The notes under the pieces: model-generated
The model's database searches: none
Told to the model about the DNA's origin: nothing
What the model saw: only the letters and a program-made list of their open reading frames with translations
Shown: piece after piece, positions 1 to 5,836 of the stretch
Numbering within the stretch: position 1 is the first letter of the stretch
Layout: every line of letters starts with the position of its first letter
Assembly: GCA_903915555.1 (NCBI GenBank)
Contig: CAIWTL010000705.1
Span: forward strand, 1 to 22,407
Reading direction: 5' to 3'
Source of the DNA: an uncultured Micrococcales bacterium
GTDB lineage: Bacteria; Actinomycetota; Actinomycetes; S36-B12; GCA-2699445
Length of the DNA: 22,407 bases
Translations under genes and position numbers: made by a program

Positions 1-33
1 AGTCCGCTGCTCTGCCAGTTGAGCTAGCGACCC
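1..33 (-). tRNA. Partial tRNA, 5' half only (probably tRNA-Lys)
   Basis: On the minus strand, position 33 downward reads as the first 33 nt of a tRNA: acceptor strand GGGTCGC, then TA, D-stem GCTC/GAGC with a GG-containing loop, A26, anticodon stem GCGGA and loop CT. It ends at U33, so the anticodon lies just outside the window and the identity is not proven. A GCGGACT 5' anticodon arm is common in actinobacterial tRNA-Lys, hence the tentative call. Its first 10 nt are shared with the 3' end of pxpC; the conserved U8-A9-G10 of the tRNA is the TAG stop of that gene. Confidence 0.85.
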
Positions 34-893
34 GCGTCGAGAATAGCACGCAGCCGAACTGTCTCGCCGGGCACCAGATGCGCGCAGCGGGCGACCCCGG
101 CGACATCCACCACCGCGATCACGGGGTAGCCGCCGGTCGTCGGATGATCCGGCCCGAGGATGATGGGCCGACCATCCGGGGGTACCTGGATCGCACCCCG
201 AACCATCGGCTCGGGTGCGAGTTCCGCGCCCCTCCTGTCGTCGTGGCGGTCCAACACCGGACCGGCCAGCCGGATGCCGACGCGATCGCTCGTCGGCAGG
301 ACGAGCCACGCGGTGTCCAGCAGCGTCTGCCACGCCGCATCGGTGAACCAGCCCCGCCGGGGGGCCGCCGCGACATCCAGGACGGCGGGTCCGGGAGGCC
401 CGACGGGAGCCACCTCCACCAAGGGGCCATTGCCCCTGGGAGCACCCACGGGCAACCAGTCCCCGATCTCGAGGGGATCGGGACCCACCCGTCCCAACGA
501 GTCCCACGACCTCGACCCGAGGACAGCGGGGACCGCGATGCCGCCTCTGACAGCGATGTAGCTGCGCAGACCGACGGTCGGTGGACCCAGTTCGAGGGTG
601 TCGTCGGTCGACAGTGTCACCGGCGCGTTGCGCGGTGCAGGGCGTCCGGCGACGGTGAGCGGACCGTGTGCCCCAGTCACCGCCACCACCGTGCGATCGG
701 CCGCCCGGAGCCTCAGTCCACCGCCGACCGCCTCGATGACGGCAGCCGATTCGGCATTGCCGACCAGTCGGTCCGCCAGCCCGGCCGCCCCGGTGTCGAA
801 CGCCCCACTGCGACCGACTCCGACCTCGGACCAGCCGACGCGCCCCGTGTCCTGCACCGACGCGAAGAGGCCGGGGGACTCGACGACGATCAC
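24..893 (-). CDS. pxpC: 5-oxoprolinase subunit C (biotin-dependent carboxyltransferase-like, KipA family)
   Basis: A 289-aa cytoplasmic protein of the PxpC/KipA (allophanate hydrolase subunit 2-like) family. With PxpA and PxpB it forms the ATP-dependent 5-oxoprolinase that opens 5-oxo-L-proline (pyroglutamate) to L-glutamate. The N-terminus has the family signature VxxPGLxxSVQDxGRxGW (residues 4-21) and the GVGRSGAFD segment that follows it. Length is normal. The ATG overlaps the pxpB stop by 4 nt, so translation is probably coupled. Oddly, the last codons and TAG stop (24-33) lie inside the next tRNA gene, and a tRNA -10 hexamer appears to sit within the C-terminal codons. The C-terminus is not visibly truncated. 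The subunit call is secure from family features and the adjacent pxpA and pxpB. Confidence 0.93.
   Translation of the reverse strand: MIVVESPGLFASVQDTGRVGWSEVGVGRSGAFDTGAAGLADRLVGNAESAAVIEAVGGGLRLRAADRTVVAVTGAHGPLTVAGRPAPRNAPVTLSTDDTLELGPPTVGLRSYIAVRGGIAVPAVLGSRSWDSLGRVGPDPLEIGDWLPVGAPRGNGPLVEVAPVGPPGPAVLDVAAAPRRGWFTDAAWQTLLDTAWLVLPTSDRVGIRLAGPVLDRHDDRRGAELAPEPMVRGAIQVPPDGRPIILGPDHPTTGGYPVIAVVDVAGVARCAHLVPGETVRLRAILDAGR
40..45 (-). promoter_or_regulatory. Candidate -10 element of the partial tRNA, inside pxpC
   Basis: The minus strand reads TATTCT at 45-40, six nucleotides before the first tRNA base at 33, so transcription would begin at or very near mature position +1. The hexamer lies in the last codons of pxpC. 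No convincing -35 hexamer is visible 16-18 nt upstream, which is common in actinobacteria. Inferred from motif and spacing only. Confidence 0.4.
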
Positions 894-1522
894 GTCACGA
901 CCTCGAATCGCACCAGGTCACCGGGACTGATCAGGGCGGGCCGTGGCGCAGTCGCGTCGAAGAGATGCTCGGTCGTCCGGCCGAGGAGGTTCCATCCGCC
1001 GGGGCTGTCCGTGGGATACACCGCGCAGTAGGAGTCCGCGACTGCCACGGCCCCGCGGGGCACACGGGTGCGGGGTGTCATGAGGCGTGGGTGATGCAGC
1101 ACGGGGTCGAGGCCGGAGAGGTACGCGAATCCCGGGGCGAAACCGCAGAACTCGGCCCGGTAGGTGACCGCGCTGTGACGGGCGATGAGTTCGCCGGTCG
1201 ACAGCCCCCGTGCCGACGCCACGGCCGTCAGGTCCGGACCGTCGTAGACCACCGGAACCGTGTGCGTGCGGACGTTGCCCGTCCGTTCTGCACCCAAGTG
1301 CGCCCCCGCCATCAGGTCTGCGGGATGGTGTCTGCCGGGGTCGTACCTCACCAGGACCGTGCGGGCGCCCACCACCAACTCGTCGGCGCCTGGGCACCGG
1401 AACGCCCACCGGTCGGCGGCGTCGGTGAACTCGACCAGGATCGCGTCGTGACCGAAGCGCCACCACACAGGACCGGGCCCGTCACCGGTCGATCCCGCGG
1501 GGACGGCCGCGTCGCTGGTCAC
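890..1522 (-). CDS. pxpB: 5-oxoprolinase subunit B (KipI / allophanate hydrolase subunit 1-like)
   Basis: A 210-aa protein of the KipI/PxpB family, the second subunit of the 5-oxoprolinase complex and likely part of the ATP-using half with PxpC. Visible family hallmarks are the VPVVYDGPDL segment at about residues 89-98, the cyclophilin-like core with EFCGFAPGFAYLSGL at about 123-137, the PRxxVPRGAVAVA stretch and the SPGGWNLLGRT motif near 167-178. Its start overlaps the end of pxpA (ATGA, 4 nt) and its end overlaps pxpC by 4 nt, giving one translationally coupled operon. The N-terminal 20 residues, rich in small residues and proline, are the least conserved-looking part; a later start is possible, but the overlap supports this one. 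Confidence 0.92.
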   Translation of the reverse strand: MTSDAAVPAGSTGDGPGPVWWRFGHDAILVEFTDAADRWAFRCPGADELVVGARTVLVRYDPGRHHPADLMAGAHLGAERTGNVRTHTVPVVYDGPDLTAVASARGLSTGELIARHSAVTYRAEFCGFAPGFAYLSGLDPVLHHPRLMTPRTRVPRGAVAVADSYCAVYPTDSPGGWNLLGRTTEHLFDATAPRPALISPGDLVRFEVVT

Positions 1523-2283
1523 GGGAGACCCGATGCGAACGCCTGCAAGGAGATTCCCTCGTCGGAGAGGACCCGGGCGATGGCACGGGCCGAACGGACG
1601 GCACCGGGGGTGTCCCCGTGCACGCAGATGCTGTCGGCCGCGACGACAACCGTCGCGCCGGAGGCCGTGGGAATGGGACGGCGCAGCGCCAATGCCACGA
1701 CGCGGTCGATCACCTGGGCCTCGTCAGCGAGCAGGGCCCCGGGCTGATCGCGGGGAACCAAAGTGCCGTCAGGGCGGTAACCGCGGTCCGCGAAGGCCTC
1801 GGTGTAGGACGCGATCCGCGACTCCCGCGCCAGGTCGAGCAGTGTCCGCCCGGGCATGCTCAGCACGCCGACGCCGGTGCCGGCGATGACGGAGACCACC
1901 ACCGAGGCGACCTCGTGGTCGGTGGCCGCATCGTGGTAGAGAGCGCCGTGGGGTTTCACGTAGGACACAGCGGTCCCGGCACGGGCTGCGGCGGCCTGGA
2001 GCGCCGCAAACTGATGTGACAGGCTCTCCGCGAGCGCATCGTGCGGCATGGAGATCGACCGGCGACCGAAGCCCGCGGTGTCGGGGTAGGAGATGTGTGC
2101 CCCGATGCGGACGTCCTGCTCGGCGGCTGCCCGGCAGACCCGCAGCATGGAGGCCGGGTCGCCGGCGTGGCCGCCGCACGCCACGTTGGCACTGGTGACC
2201 ACGGCCAGCAGCGCCTCGTCGAGGGACTCGCCGTCCGGGCCGGGCAACTCGCCCAGATCCGCGTTCAGGTCGATCGAGGGCAT
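1519..2283 (-). CDS. pxpA: 5-oxoprolinase subunit A (LamB/YcsF family)
   Basis: A 254-aa LamB/YcsF-family protein, the subunit A that binds and opens 5-oxoproline. Motifs are textbook: IDLNADLGE at residues 4-12, SANVACGGHAGDP near 31-43, IGAHISYPDTAGFGRR, and VKPHGALYHDA in the middle. It is the first gene of pxpABC and starts about 50 nt after the tRNA-His 3' end on the same strand. The ATG at 2283 has no Shine-Dalgarno sequence. Instead CATACT lies 6 nt upstream, so a leaderless transcript is likely; read-through from tRNA-His is an alternative. Length matches the family. Confidence 0.94.
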   Translation of the reverse strand: MPSIDLNADLGELPGPDGESLDEALLAVVTSANVACGGHAGDPASMLRVCRAAAEQDVRIGAHISYPDTAGFGRRSISMPHDALAESLSHQFAALQAAAARAGTAVSYVKPHGALYHDAATDHEVASVVVSVIAGTGVGVLSMPGRTLLDLARESRIASYTEAFADRGYRPDGTLVPRDQPGALLADEAQVIDRVVALALRRPIPTASGATVVVAADSICVHGDTPGAVRSARAIARVLSDEGISLQAFASGLP

Positions 2284-2289
2284 GTGCCC

Positions 2290-2295
2290 AGTATG
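2290..2295 (-). promoter_or_regulatory. Candidate -10 of pxpA (leaderless)
   Basis: Minus strand CATACT followed by GGGCAC and the ATG. The 6-nt gap places transcription start at or next to the start codon. No clear -35. The same arrangement occurs before orn, the J-domain gene and the aminotransferase. Confidence 0.4.
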
Positions 2296-2332
2296 GGCGA
2301 CCGGCCCCGCGACGGACCGGTGACCGGAGCAG

Positions 2333-2409
2333 TGGGGTGAGTGACGGGACTTGAACCCGCGACATCCTGGACCACAACCAGGTGCTCTACCAGCTGAGCT
2401 ACACCCACC
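2333..2409 (-). tRNA. tRNA-His (GTG)
   Basis: Full cloverleaf on the minus strand: acceptor GTGGGTG pairs with CACTCAC (one G-U), D-arm GCTC/GAGC, anticodon stem CCTGG/CCAGG with loop TTGTGGT (anticodon GTG), and T-arm GCGGG/CCCGT with TTCAAGT loop (one G-U pair). The histidine-specific extra G(-1) at 2409 faces discriminator C73 at 2336. CCA is encoded at 2335-2333. It sits between orn and pxpA on the same strand. Confidence 0.98.
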
Positions 2410-2440
2410 AAGGCGTCCGCGCTGTCCGCGGAGCGTCCCC

Positions 2441-2446
2441 AGTGTA
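2441..2446 (-). promoter_or_regulatory. Candidate -10 of tRNA-His
   Basis: Minus strand TACACT followed by GGGG, about 31 nt before G(-1). Transcription would start near 2434, leaving a leader of about 25 nt for RNase P. A GC-rich inverted repeat just upstream (GCCGGG/CCCGGC, about 2447-2465) could end orn transcription. No clear -35. Confidence 0.45.
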
Positions 2447-2484
2447 GCCGGGCCGCTGCCCCGGCCGGTGCCCAGCCTCGTGCG

Positions 2485-3114
2485 TCAGTCGGCCTGCGTG
2501 GGCGCCTCGACAGGGGAGATCGTGCGCTCCCGGTAGTAGCGCAGTTCCGCGATGGAGTCCAAGATGTCGCCCATGGCCCGATGGTTGCCCGTCTTCTCGG
2601 GGGCGGAGTAGTACACCTGGGGGTGCCAGCGCTTGATGAGTTCCTTGAGGCTCGACACGTCGACGAGGCGGTAGTGCAGGTGAGCGTCGAGATCCGGCAT
2701 GTCCCGTGCGAGGAAGCCGCGGTCCACGTACACCGTGGAGCCTCCCAGCGGCGCCTTACGGGGCTCGGGCACGTGCCGTTGGACGTAGGCGAGAATCTGT
2801 CCGGCGGCGTCCTCGAGAGTGGTCCCCTCAGGGATCTCCTCGATCAGGCCGGACTGGGTATGCATGTCCACGACGAACGGGTCCATGGCCTGGAACGGCT
2901 CGTCGGGCGGCCTGATGACGACACTCACGCCGTCGTCCACCGGTGACAGGTCGGCCTCGGTGACCACGCAGGCGATCTCGACAAGAGCGTCCCGCTGCAG
3001 ATCCAGGCCCGTCATCTCGCAGTCGATCCAGACGATCCGCTGATTCGCCCCCGACGCGGAAGCCGCCGACGAGGGCACCGCCTCGACCCGGTCGACATCT
3101 CCGCTCTGAGTCAT
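2485..3114 (-). CDS. orn: Oligoribonuclease
   Basis: A 209-aa DEDDh-family 3'-5' exoribonuclease that degrades 2-5 nt RNA fragments, and pGpG in organisms using c-di-GMP. Exo I motif IVWIDCEMTGLD covers residues 27-38 (D31, E33), and the C-terminal GNHRAMGDI segment supplies the DEDDh His and Asp. Length is near the usual 180-215 aa, with about 25 extra low-complexity N-terminal residues. TAGTCT sits 7 nt before the ATG at 3114, so a leaderless start here is plausible; a start nearer the catalytic core cannot be excluded. A c-di-GMP synthase is encoded about 10 kb away, so Orn could complete c-di-GMP turnover (inference). Confidence 0.95.
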   Translation of the reverse strand: MTQSGDVDRVEAVPSSAASASGANQRIVWIDCEMTGLDLQRDALVEIACVVTEADLSPVDDGVSVVIRPPDEPFQAMDPFVVDMHTQSGLIEEIPEGTTLEDAAGQILAYVQRHVPEPRKAPLGGSTVYVDRGFLARDMPDLDAHLHYRLVDVSSLKELIKRWHPQVYYSAPEKTGNHRAMGDILDSIAELRYYRERTISPVEAPTQAD

Positions 3115-3121
3115 GCGGACC

Positions 3122-3127
3122 AGACTA
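3122..3127 (-). promoter_or_regulatory. Candidate -10 of orn (leaderless)
   Basis: Minus strand TAGTCT, then GGTCCGC, then ATG. Spacing of 7 nt predicts a leaderless mRNA. No Shine-Dalgarno sequence is visible upstream of this ATG. Confidence 0.45.
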
Positions 3128-3138
3128 GCCCCCCCGTG

Positions 3139-3155
3139 GATCCGCTCAGCGGATC
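3139..3155. repeat. 17-bp palindrome between usp and orn
   Basis: GATCCGCT, one central C, then AGCGGATC: perfect 8-bp arms. It lies 12-28 nt upstream of the orn -10, where a -35 would be. It could be an operator for orn or a stem ending usp transcription (6-bp stem, 5-nt loop). Function unknown. Confidence 0.5.
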
Positions 3156-3180
3156 GGCCGGTCCGGTCCGTGACCCCGCC

Positions 3181-3193
3181 CGTCCGACGGACG
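3181..3193 (-). terminator. Short hairpin just downstream of usp
   Basis: CGTCC, 3-nt loop, GGACG on the minus strand, 6 nt after the usp stop. The stem is short and has no U-tract, so it is a weak terminator candidate. Confidence 0.3.
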
Positions 3194-3198
3194 CAGGC

Positions 3199-4074
3199 TC
3201 AGTGGACGACCGTCACGGGGCAGTGGGCATGGTGCAGGACACCATGACTCACCGATCCCAGCAGCAATCCCAGGAATCCGCCGCGGCCACGGGACCCGAC
3301 CACGACCATGGCCGAGCGATCCGACATGTCCGCGAGGGTCTTGACCGGTGCCCCCTGCAGGACATCCTGCTCGACGGTCACGTCGGGATAGCGGTCGCGG
3401 TGCCCCGCCAGGGCCTCGGCCGTGATCCGCATCTCGTTGCTCTTGATGTCGTGCAGCAGTTCCGGCGGCGAGAACGTCGGAACCCCGGTGATGGCCCCGA
3501 TCGGGGGCACCTCCCAGGTGTGGACGACCCGCAGTCGCAGCCCGTGGCGGCTGGCGTGATCGAATGCGAAGTCCAACGCCTTCAGCGACTCCTTGGACCC
3601 GTCGACGCCCACGATGACCTCGCGCGCGTCCGGATCGGCGGGACGCCGTACGACCACGACCGGGCAGGTGGCGTGCGCCGCGACCTGGCGGGACACGCTG
3701 CCGAGGAGCAGGCCACTGAATCCGCCGCGCCCGTGCGACCCGACGACGAGCAGTGACGCATCGTGGGACCTCTCCACGAGTGCCGCGGCCGGCGTACTGA
3801 CCACGACCTCACCCGAGATCTCGACGTCGCTGGTGATGGCGGCGGCCTTTCCGACGGCAGTCTCGAGCATCACGTCCGCTTCGGACCGCATCTCCTCCAT
3901 GAGATGGCCGCTCACACCCGCGCCGGCTCCTTCGCCGAAGGCCCCGGGCGGCATGGCCCACGCCACGACGATCTTGAGTGGATGGCCCCGTTCCATCGCG
4001 GCCGTGGCTGCCCATTCGAGCGCCCGGTCGGAGGCAGCGGAGCCGTCATATCCGATGACGATCGGTTTCGACAT
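3199..4074 (-). CDS. Universal stress protein, two UspA domains
   Basis: A 291-aa cytoplasmic tandem universal stress protein. Domain 1 (about residues 3-142) opens with IVIGYDGS and ends with the ATP-binding pattern VGSHGRGGFSGLLLGSVS. Domain 2 (about 149-290) opens with VIVGVDGS and ends with VGSRGRGGFLGLLLGSVS. Both domains keep the G-2x-G-9x-G(S) nucleotide-binding signature. Two adjacent ATGs exist (4077 and 4074); AGGAGGT at 4086-4080 gives better spacing to 4074 (MSKPIVIG). Further upstream in-frame ATGs are not supported. The divergent region holds DosR-like boxes, and such Usp proteins are classic DosR-regulon members, so induction by hypoxia or redox stress is a reasonable inference. 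Confidence 0.93.
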   Translation of the reverse strand: MSKPIVIGYDGSAASDRALEWAATAAMERGHPLKIVVAWAMPPGAFGEGAGAGVSGHLMEEMRSEADVMLETAVGKAAAITSDVEISGEVVVSTPAAALVERSHDASLLVVGSHGRGGFSGLLLGSVSRQVAAHATCPVVVVRRPADPDAREVIVGVDGSKESLKALDFAFDHASRHGLRLRVVHTWEVPPIGAITGVPTFSPPELLHDIKSNEMRITAEALAGHRDRYPDVTVEQDVLQGAPVKTLADMSDRSAMVVVGSRGRGGFLGLLLGSVSHGVLHHAHCPVTVVH

Positions 4075-4105
4075 CATGCACCTCCTGGTACTCGTCCCCA
4101 ACTTC

Positions 4106-4111
4106 AGGCTA
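4106..4111 (-). promoter_or_regulatory. Candidate -10 of usp
   Basis: Minus strand TAGCCT, about 32 nt before the ATG at 4074, predicting a start near 4099 and a short leader carrying the AGGAGGT ribosome binding site (4086-4080). Confidence 0.35.
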
Positions 4112-4156
4112 GGTGCCATGGCGGCGCCGGGCTACAGGCCGAGGGCCCGAAGCCCG

Positions 4157-4171
4157 TGGCCATTTGTCCCG
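4157..4171 (-). promoter_or_regulatory. DosR/DevR-like box facing usp
   Basis: Minus strand GGGACAAATGGCC at 4170-4158. It fits the GGGAC-N4-GnCCC pattern of DosR/DevR sites with two mismatches in the right half. It lies about 65 nt upstream of the predicted usp start. Confidence 0.45.
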
Positions 4172-4178
4172 AGGTCAC

Positions 4179-4193
4179 GGGACCTGTGGCCCC
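4179..4193 (+). promoter_or_regulatory. DosR/DevR-like box facing the dehydrogenase
   Basis: Plus strand GGGACCTGTGGCCC: left half perfect, right half GGCCC instead of GTCCC, a frequent variant. It overlaps the -35 position for a candidate -10 TAGGGT at 4202-4207. With the box at 4157-4171 it forms an inverted pair between divergent genes. Confidence 0.5.
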
Positions 4194-4227
4194 CCTCCGC
4201 GTAGGGTGGCAGAAGGAGGTGGTGGGA

Positions 4228-4365
4228 GTGTGCGACCACTTCGTCGCGCTGTCCGAGACCACCTCGGAGGGCTCGTCGACCGCACCCTGCGGCGATCCCT
4301 GCGCCGGGTGCCCTACCGTCGGGCCTGGCGCGCGTTCGATCGTGCCGCACACTTCCCTGAGATGA
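4228..4365 (+). CDS. Small Cys-rich ORF upstream of the dehydrogenase
   Basis: A GTG-started ORF of 45 codons, 7 nt after a strong AGGAGGT (4214-4220). That site is too far from the dehydrogenase ATG (4378) to serve it, so something is probably translated here. The peptide has Cys at residues 2, 21, 25 and 28, including a CGDPCAGC cluster that could bind metal or sense redox. Third positions are about 84% G/C, better than the competing frame starting at GTG 4230 (48 codons, Arg-rich, ending at 4376, one base before the dehydrogenase ATG; about 72%). Either frame could be real. No homologue is recognised. Position between DosR-like boxes and the dehydrogenase suggests co-expression with it. 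Confidence 0.4.
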   Translation: MCDHFVALSETTSEGSSTAPCGDPCAGCPTVGPGARSIVPHTSLR

Positions 4366-4377
4366 GGTGGGCCTGAG

Positions 4378-5634
4378 ATGCGCGCCATAGTCGCCTCACC
4401 GTCCACGCCCCGCTACCTGTGGACCGCAGCCGCCGGACGCGTCCGCAAGGATGCGGGCTGGGGGCCCGGCGGCATCTTCCAACTGCGTGACGACGTCTCC
4501 GCCCCGTCGACGCCCGTCGGCGGCGGATGGGTGCGGCTGCGTCCGGAACTGTCGGGTGTGTGCGGCAGCGACCTGGGCCTCGCCCACGCGAAGATCTCCT
4601 TCGTCCTCAGCGCCCTCTACCGGTCGCCCCGGATGATCCCCGGCCACGAGATCGTGGCGGTGGTGGCAGATGCCGGGCCGGAGTCGGCGCTGTCCGTGGG
4701 TGAGCGCGTCGTGGTCGACCCTCTGTTGAGTTGCGCGCAGCGTGGGTTCGACCCCCGGTGCGCGCAGTGCCGTGCGGACCGACCCCACCTCTGCGAACGG
4801 TTGGACGAACCGGGTCGGATCGGATGCCTCGCACCGGCGATCGGCTTCGTCGAACCGCTGGGTGGCGGATGGGGTGAGGAACTCGTCGCACATGAGAGCC
4901 AGTGCCGCCGGGTGGGGGACATCCCCTCGCACCGGGCCGTCCTCGCCGAGCCCGCCGCCATCGGGTTGCATGCGGCCCTGCGTTGGCAGAGGTCCGGTGA
5001 CCGCGTGGTGGTCATCGGTCCGGGAACCATCGGTCTGCTGGTCACCGCTGCCCTGCGGATGCTGCACCCCGATCTGAGCATCACCGTGGTGTCGCCGGGC
5101 GCCTTCGGCGACGCCCAGGCCCGGTCTGTCGGCGCGGACCGCACGATCCCCCCGGGGGCCGGGGTGGTCACCACGCTGGCCGACCAGGACGGTGGCCGCG
5201 TGCTGCGTCCCCGGATGACGCGGGTCCCCCTGCTGGAGCGGGGCGTCGACGCCGTCTTCGACTGTGTCGGCAGCACCGACACCATCGACCTGGCCACCCA
5301 CATCCTGCGCCCACGTGGCACGCTCGTCCTGATCGGCGCCGCCGGTCGCCAGACCGCCGACTGGTCCTTGGTCTGGCACCGCGAACTACACGTGAACGGG
5401 GCCGCGTTCTACGCCCCGGAGCCCGATCTCGGACGCCATACGTTCGACCAGGTCGTCGAGTGGCTGTCCGACCCCTCCTACCCGGTCGACGGGCTCGTGA
5501 CGCACGTCTACGACCTCGACGACTGGACGCAGGCACTGGCCACCGCGAGCGCGGGCCCAGCGGCCCAGGCGGTCAAGGTGACGTTGCGCCCGAACAGCTC
5601 GGTCCCGTTGGTGGGCAGGTCGGTAGCGCTGTGA
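4378..5634 (+). CDS. Zinc-dependent medium-chain alcohol dehydrogenase
   Basis: A 418-aa MDR-superfamily dehydrogenase. The GroES-like N-terminal domain carries catalytic zinc ligands C62 (GVCGSD) and H90-E91 (PGHE), with E191 in the LAEPAAIGLHA segment. A structural-zinc lobe has C119, C128, C131 and C139. The Rossmann domain carries GPGTIGL (214-220). The last 15 residues look unconserved. Substrate cannot be deduced; oxidation of an alcohol or polyol, or the reverse aldehyde reduction, with NAD(P) is the family reaction. The protein is longer than typical ADHs (340-350 aa), with extra N-terminal residues before the GroES core. The ATG is preceded by GAGGTGG and a small ORF. DosR-like boxes upstream suggest induction with usp. 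A perfect 16-bp hairpin follows the gene. Confidence 0.88.
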   Translation: MRAIVASPSTPRYLWTAAAGRVRKDAGWGPGGIFQLRDDVSAPSTPVGGGWVRLRPELSGVCGSDLGLAHAKISFVLSALYRSPRMIPGHEIVAVVADAGPESALSVGERVVVDPLLSCAQRGFDPRCAQCRADRPHLCERLDEPGRIGCLAPAIGFVEPLGGGWGEELVAHESQCRRVGDIPSHRAVLAEPAAIGLHAALRWQRSGDRVVVIGPGTIGLLVTAALRMLHPDLSITVVSPGAFGDAQARSVGADRTIPPGAGVVTTLADQDGGRVLRPRMTRVPLLERGVDAVFDCVGSTDTIDLATHILRPRGTLVLIGAAGRQTADWSLVWHRELHVNGAAFYAPEPDLGRHTFDQVVEWLSDPSYPVDGLVTHVYDLDDWTQALATASAGPAAQAVKVTLRPNSSVPLVGRSVAL

Positions 5635-5664
5635 CGGGGGAGGGAAGGGCCCCCGGAATTGAGA

Positions 5665-5705
5665 AACTCGGATCCCGGTGGCAGCACTACACCGGGATCC
5701 GAGTT
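5665..5705 (+). terminator. Perfect 16-bp stem-loop after the dehydrogenase
   Basis: AACTCGGATCCCGGTG at 5665-5680, 9-nt loop, exact complement at 5690-5705. It starts 31 nt after the dehydrogenase stop. There is no U-tract, as is common for actinobacterial terminators. It probably separates the dehydrogenase from the kinase. Confidence 0.75.
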
Positions 5706-5793
5706 GTGACACCAGTAAACCCGAGGGAACATCAAGGAATCTTCAACGTCGGGTCCGATGCCGCTCAAGGTTGCCACTGCGATCGCGACGGGC

Positions 5794-5807
5794 GGGACCT
5801 GTGGGCT
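5794..5807 (+). promoter_or_regulatory. Partial DosR-like motif upstream of the hybrid kinase
   Basis: Reads GGGACCTGTGGGCT. The first 11 nt are identical to the box at 4179-4189; the right half diverges (GGGCT instead of GGCCC). It ends about 30 nt before the kinase GTG. Apart from this and the hairpin at 5665-5705, the 200-nt gap 5635-5836 shows no clear promoter. Confidence 0.25.
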
Positions 5808-5836
5808 GCGAGTGCGCAAGAGAGGGGCCGGTCGAC

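Noticed and set aside
5678..5836. Earlier start of the hybrid kinase
   Set aside because: The extra 53 residues are basic and low-complexity, and the frame overlaps the 16-bp hairpin. GTG 5837 fits the PAS start better, though this is not certain.
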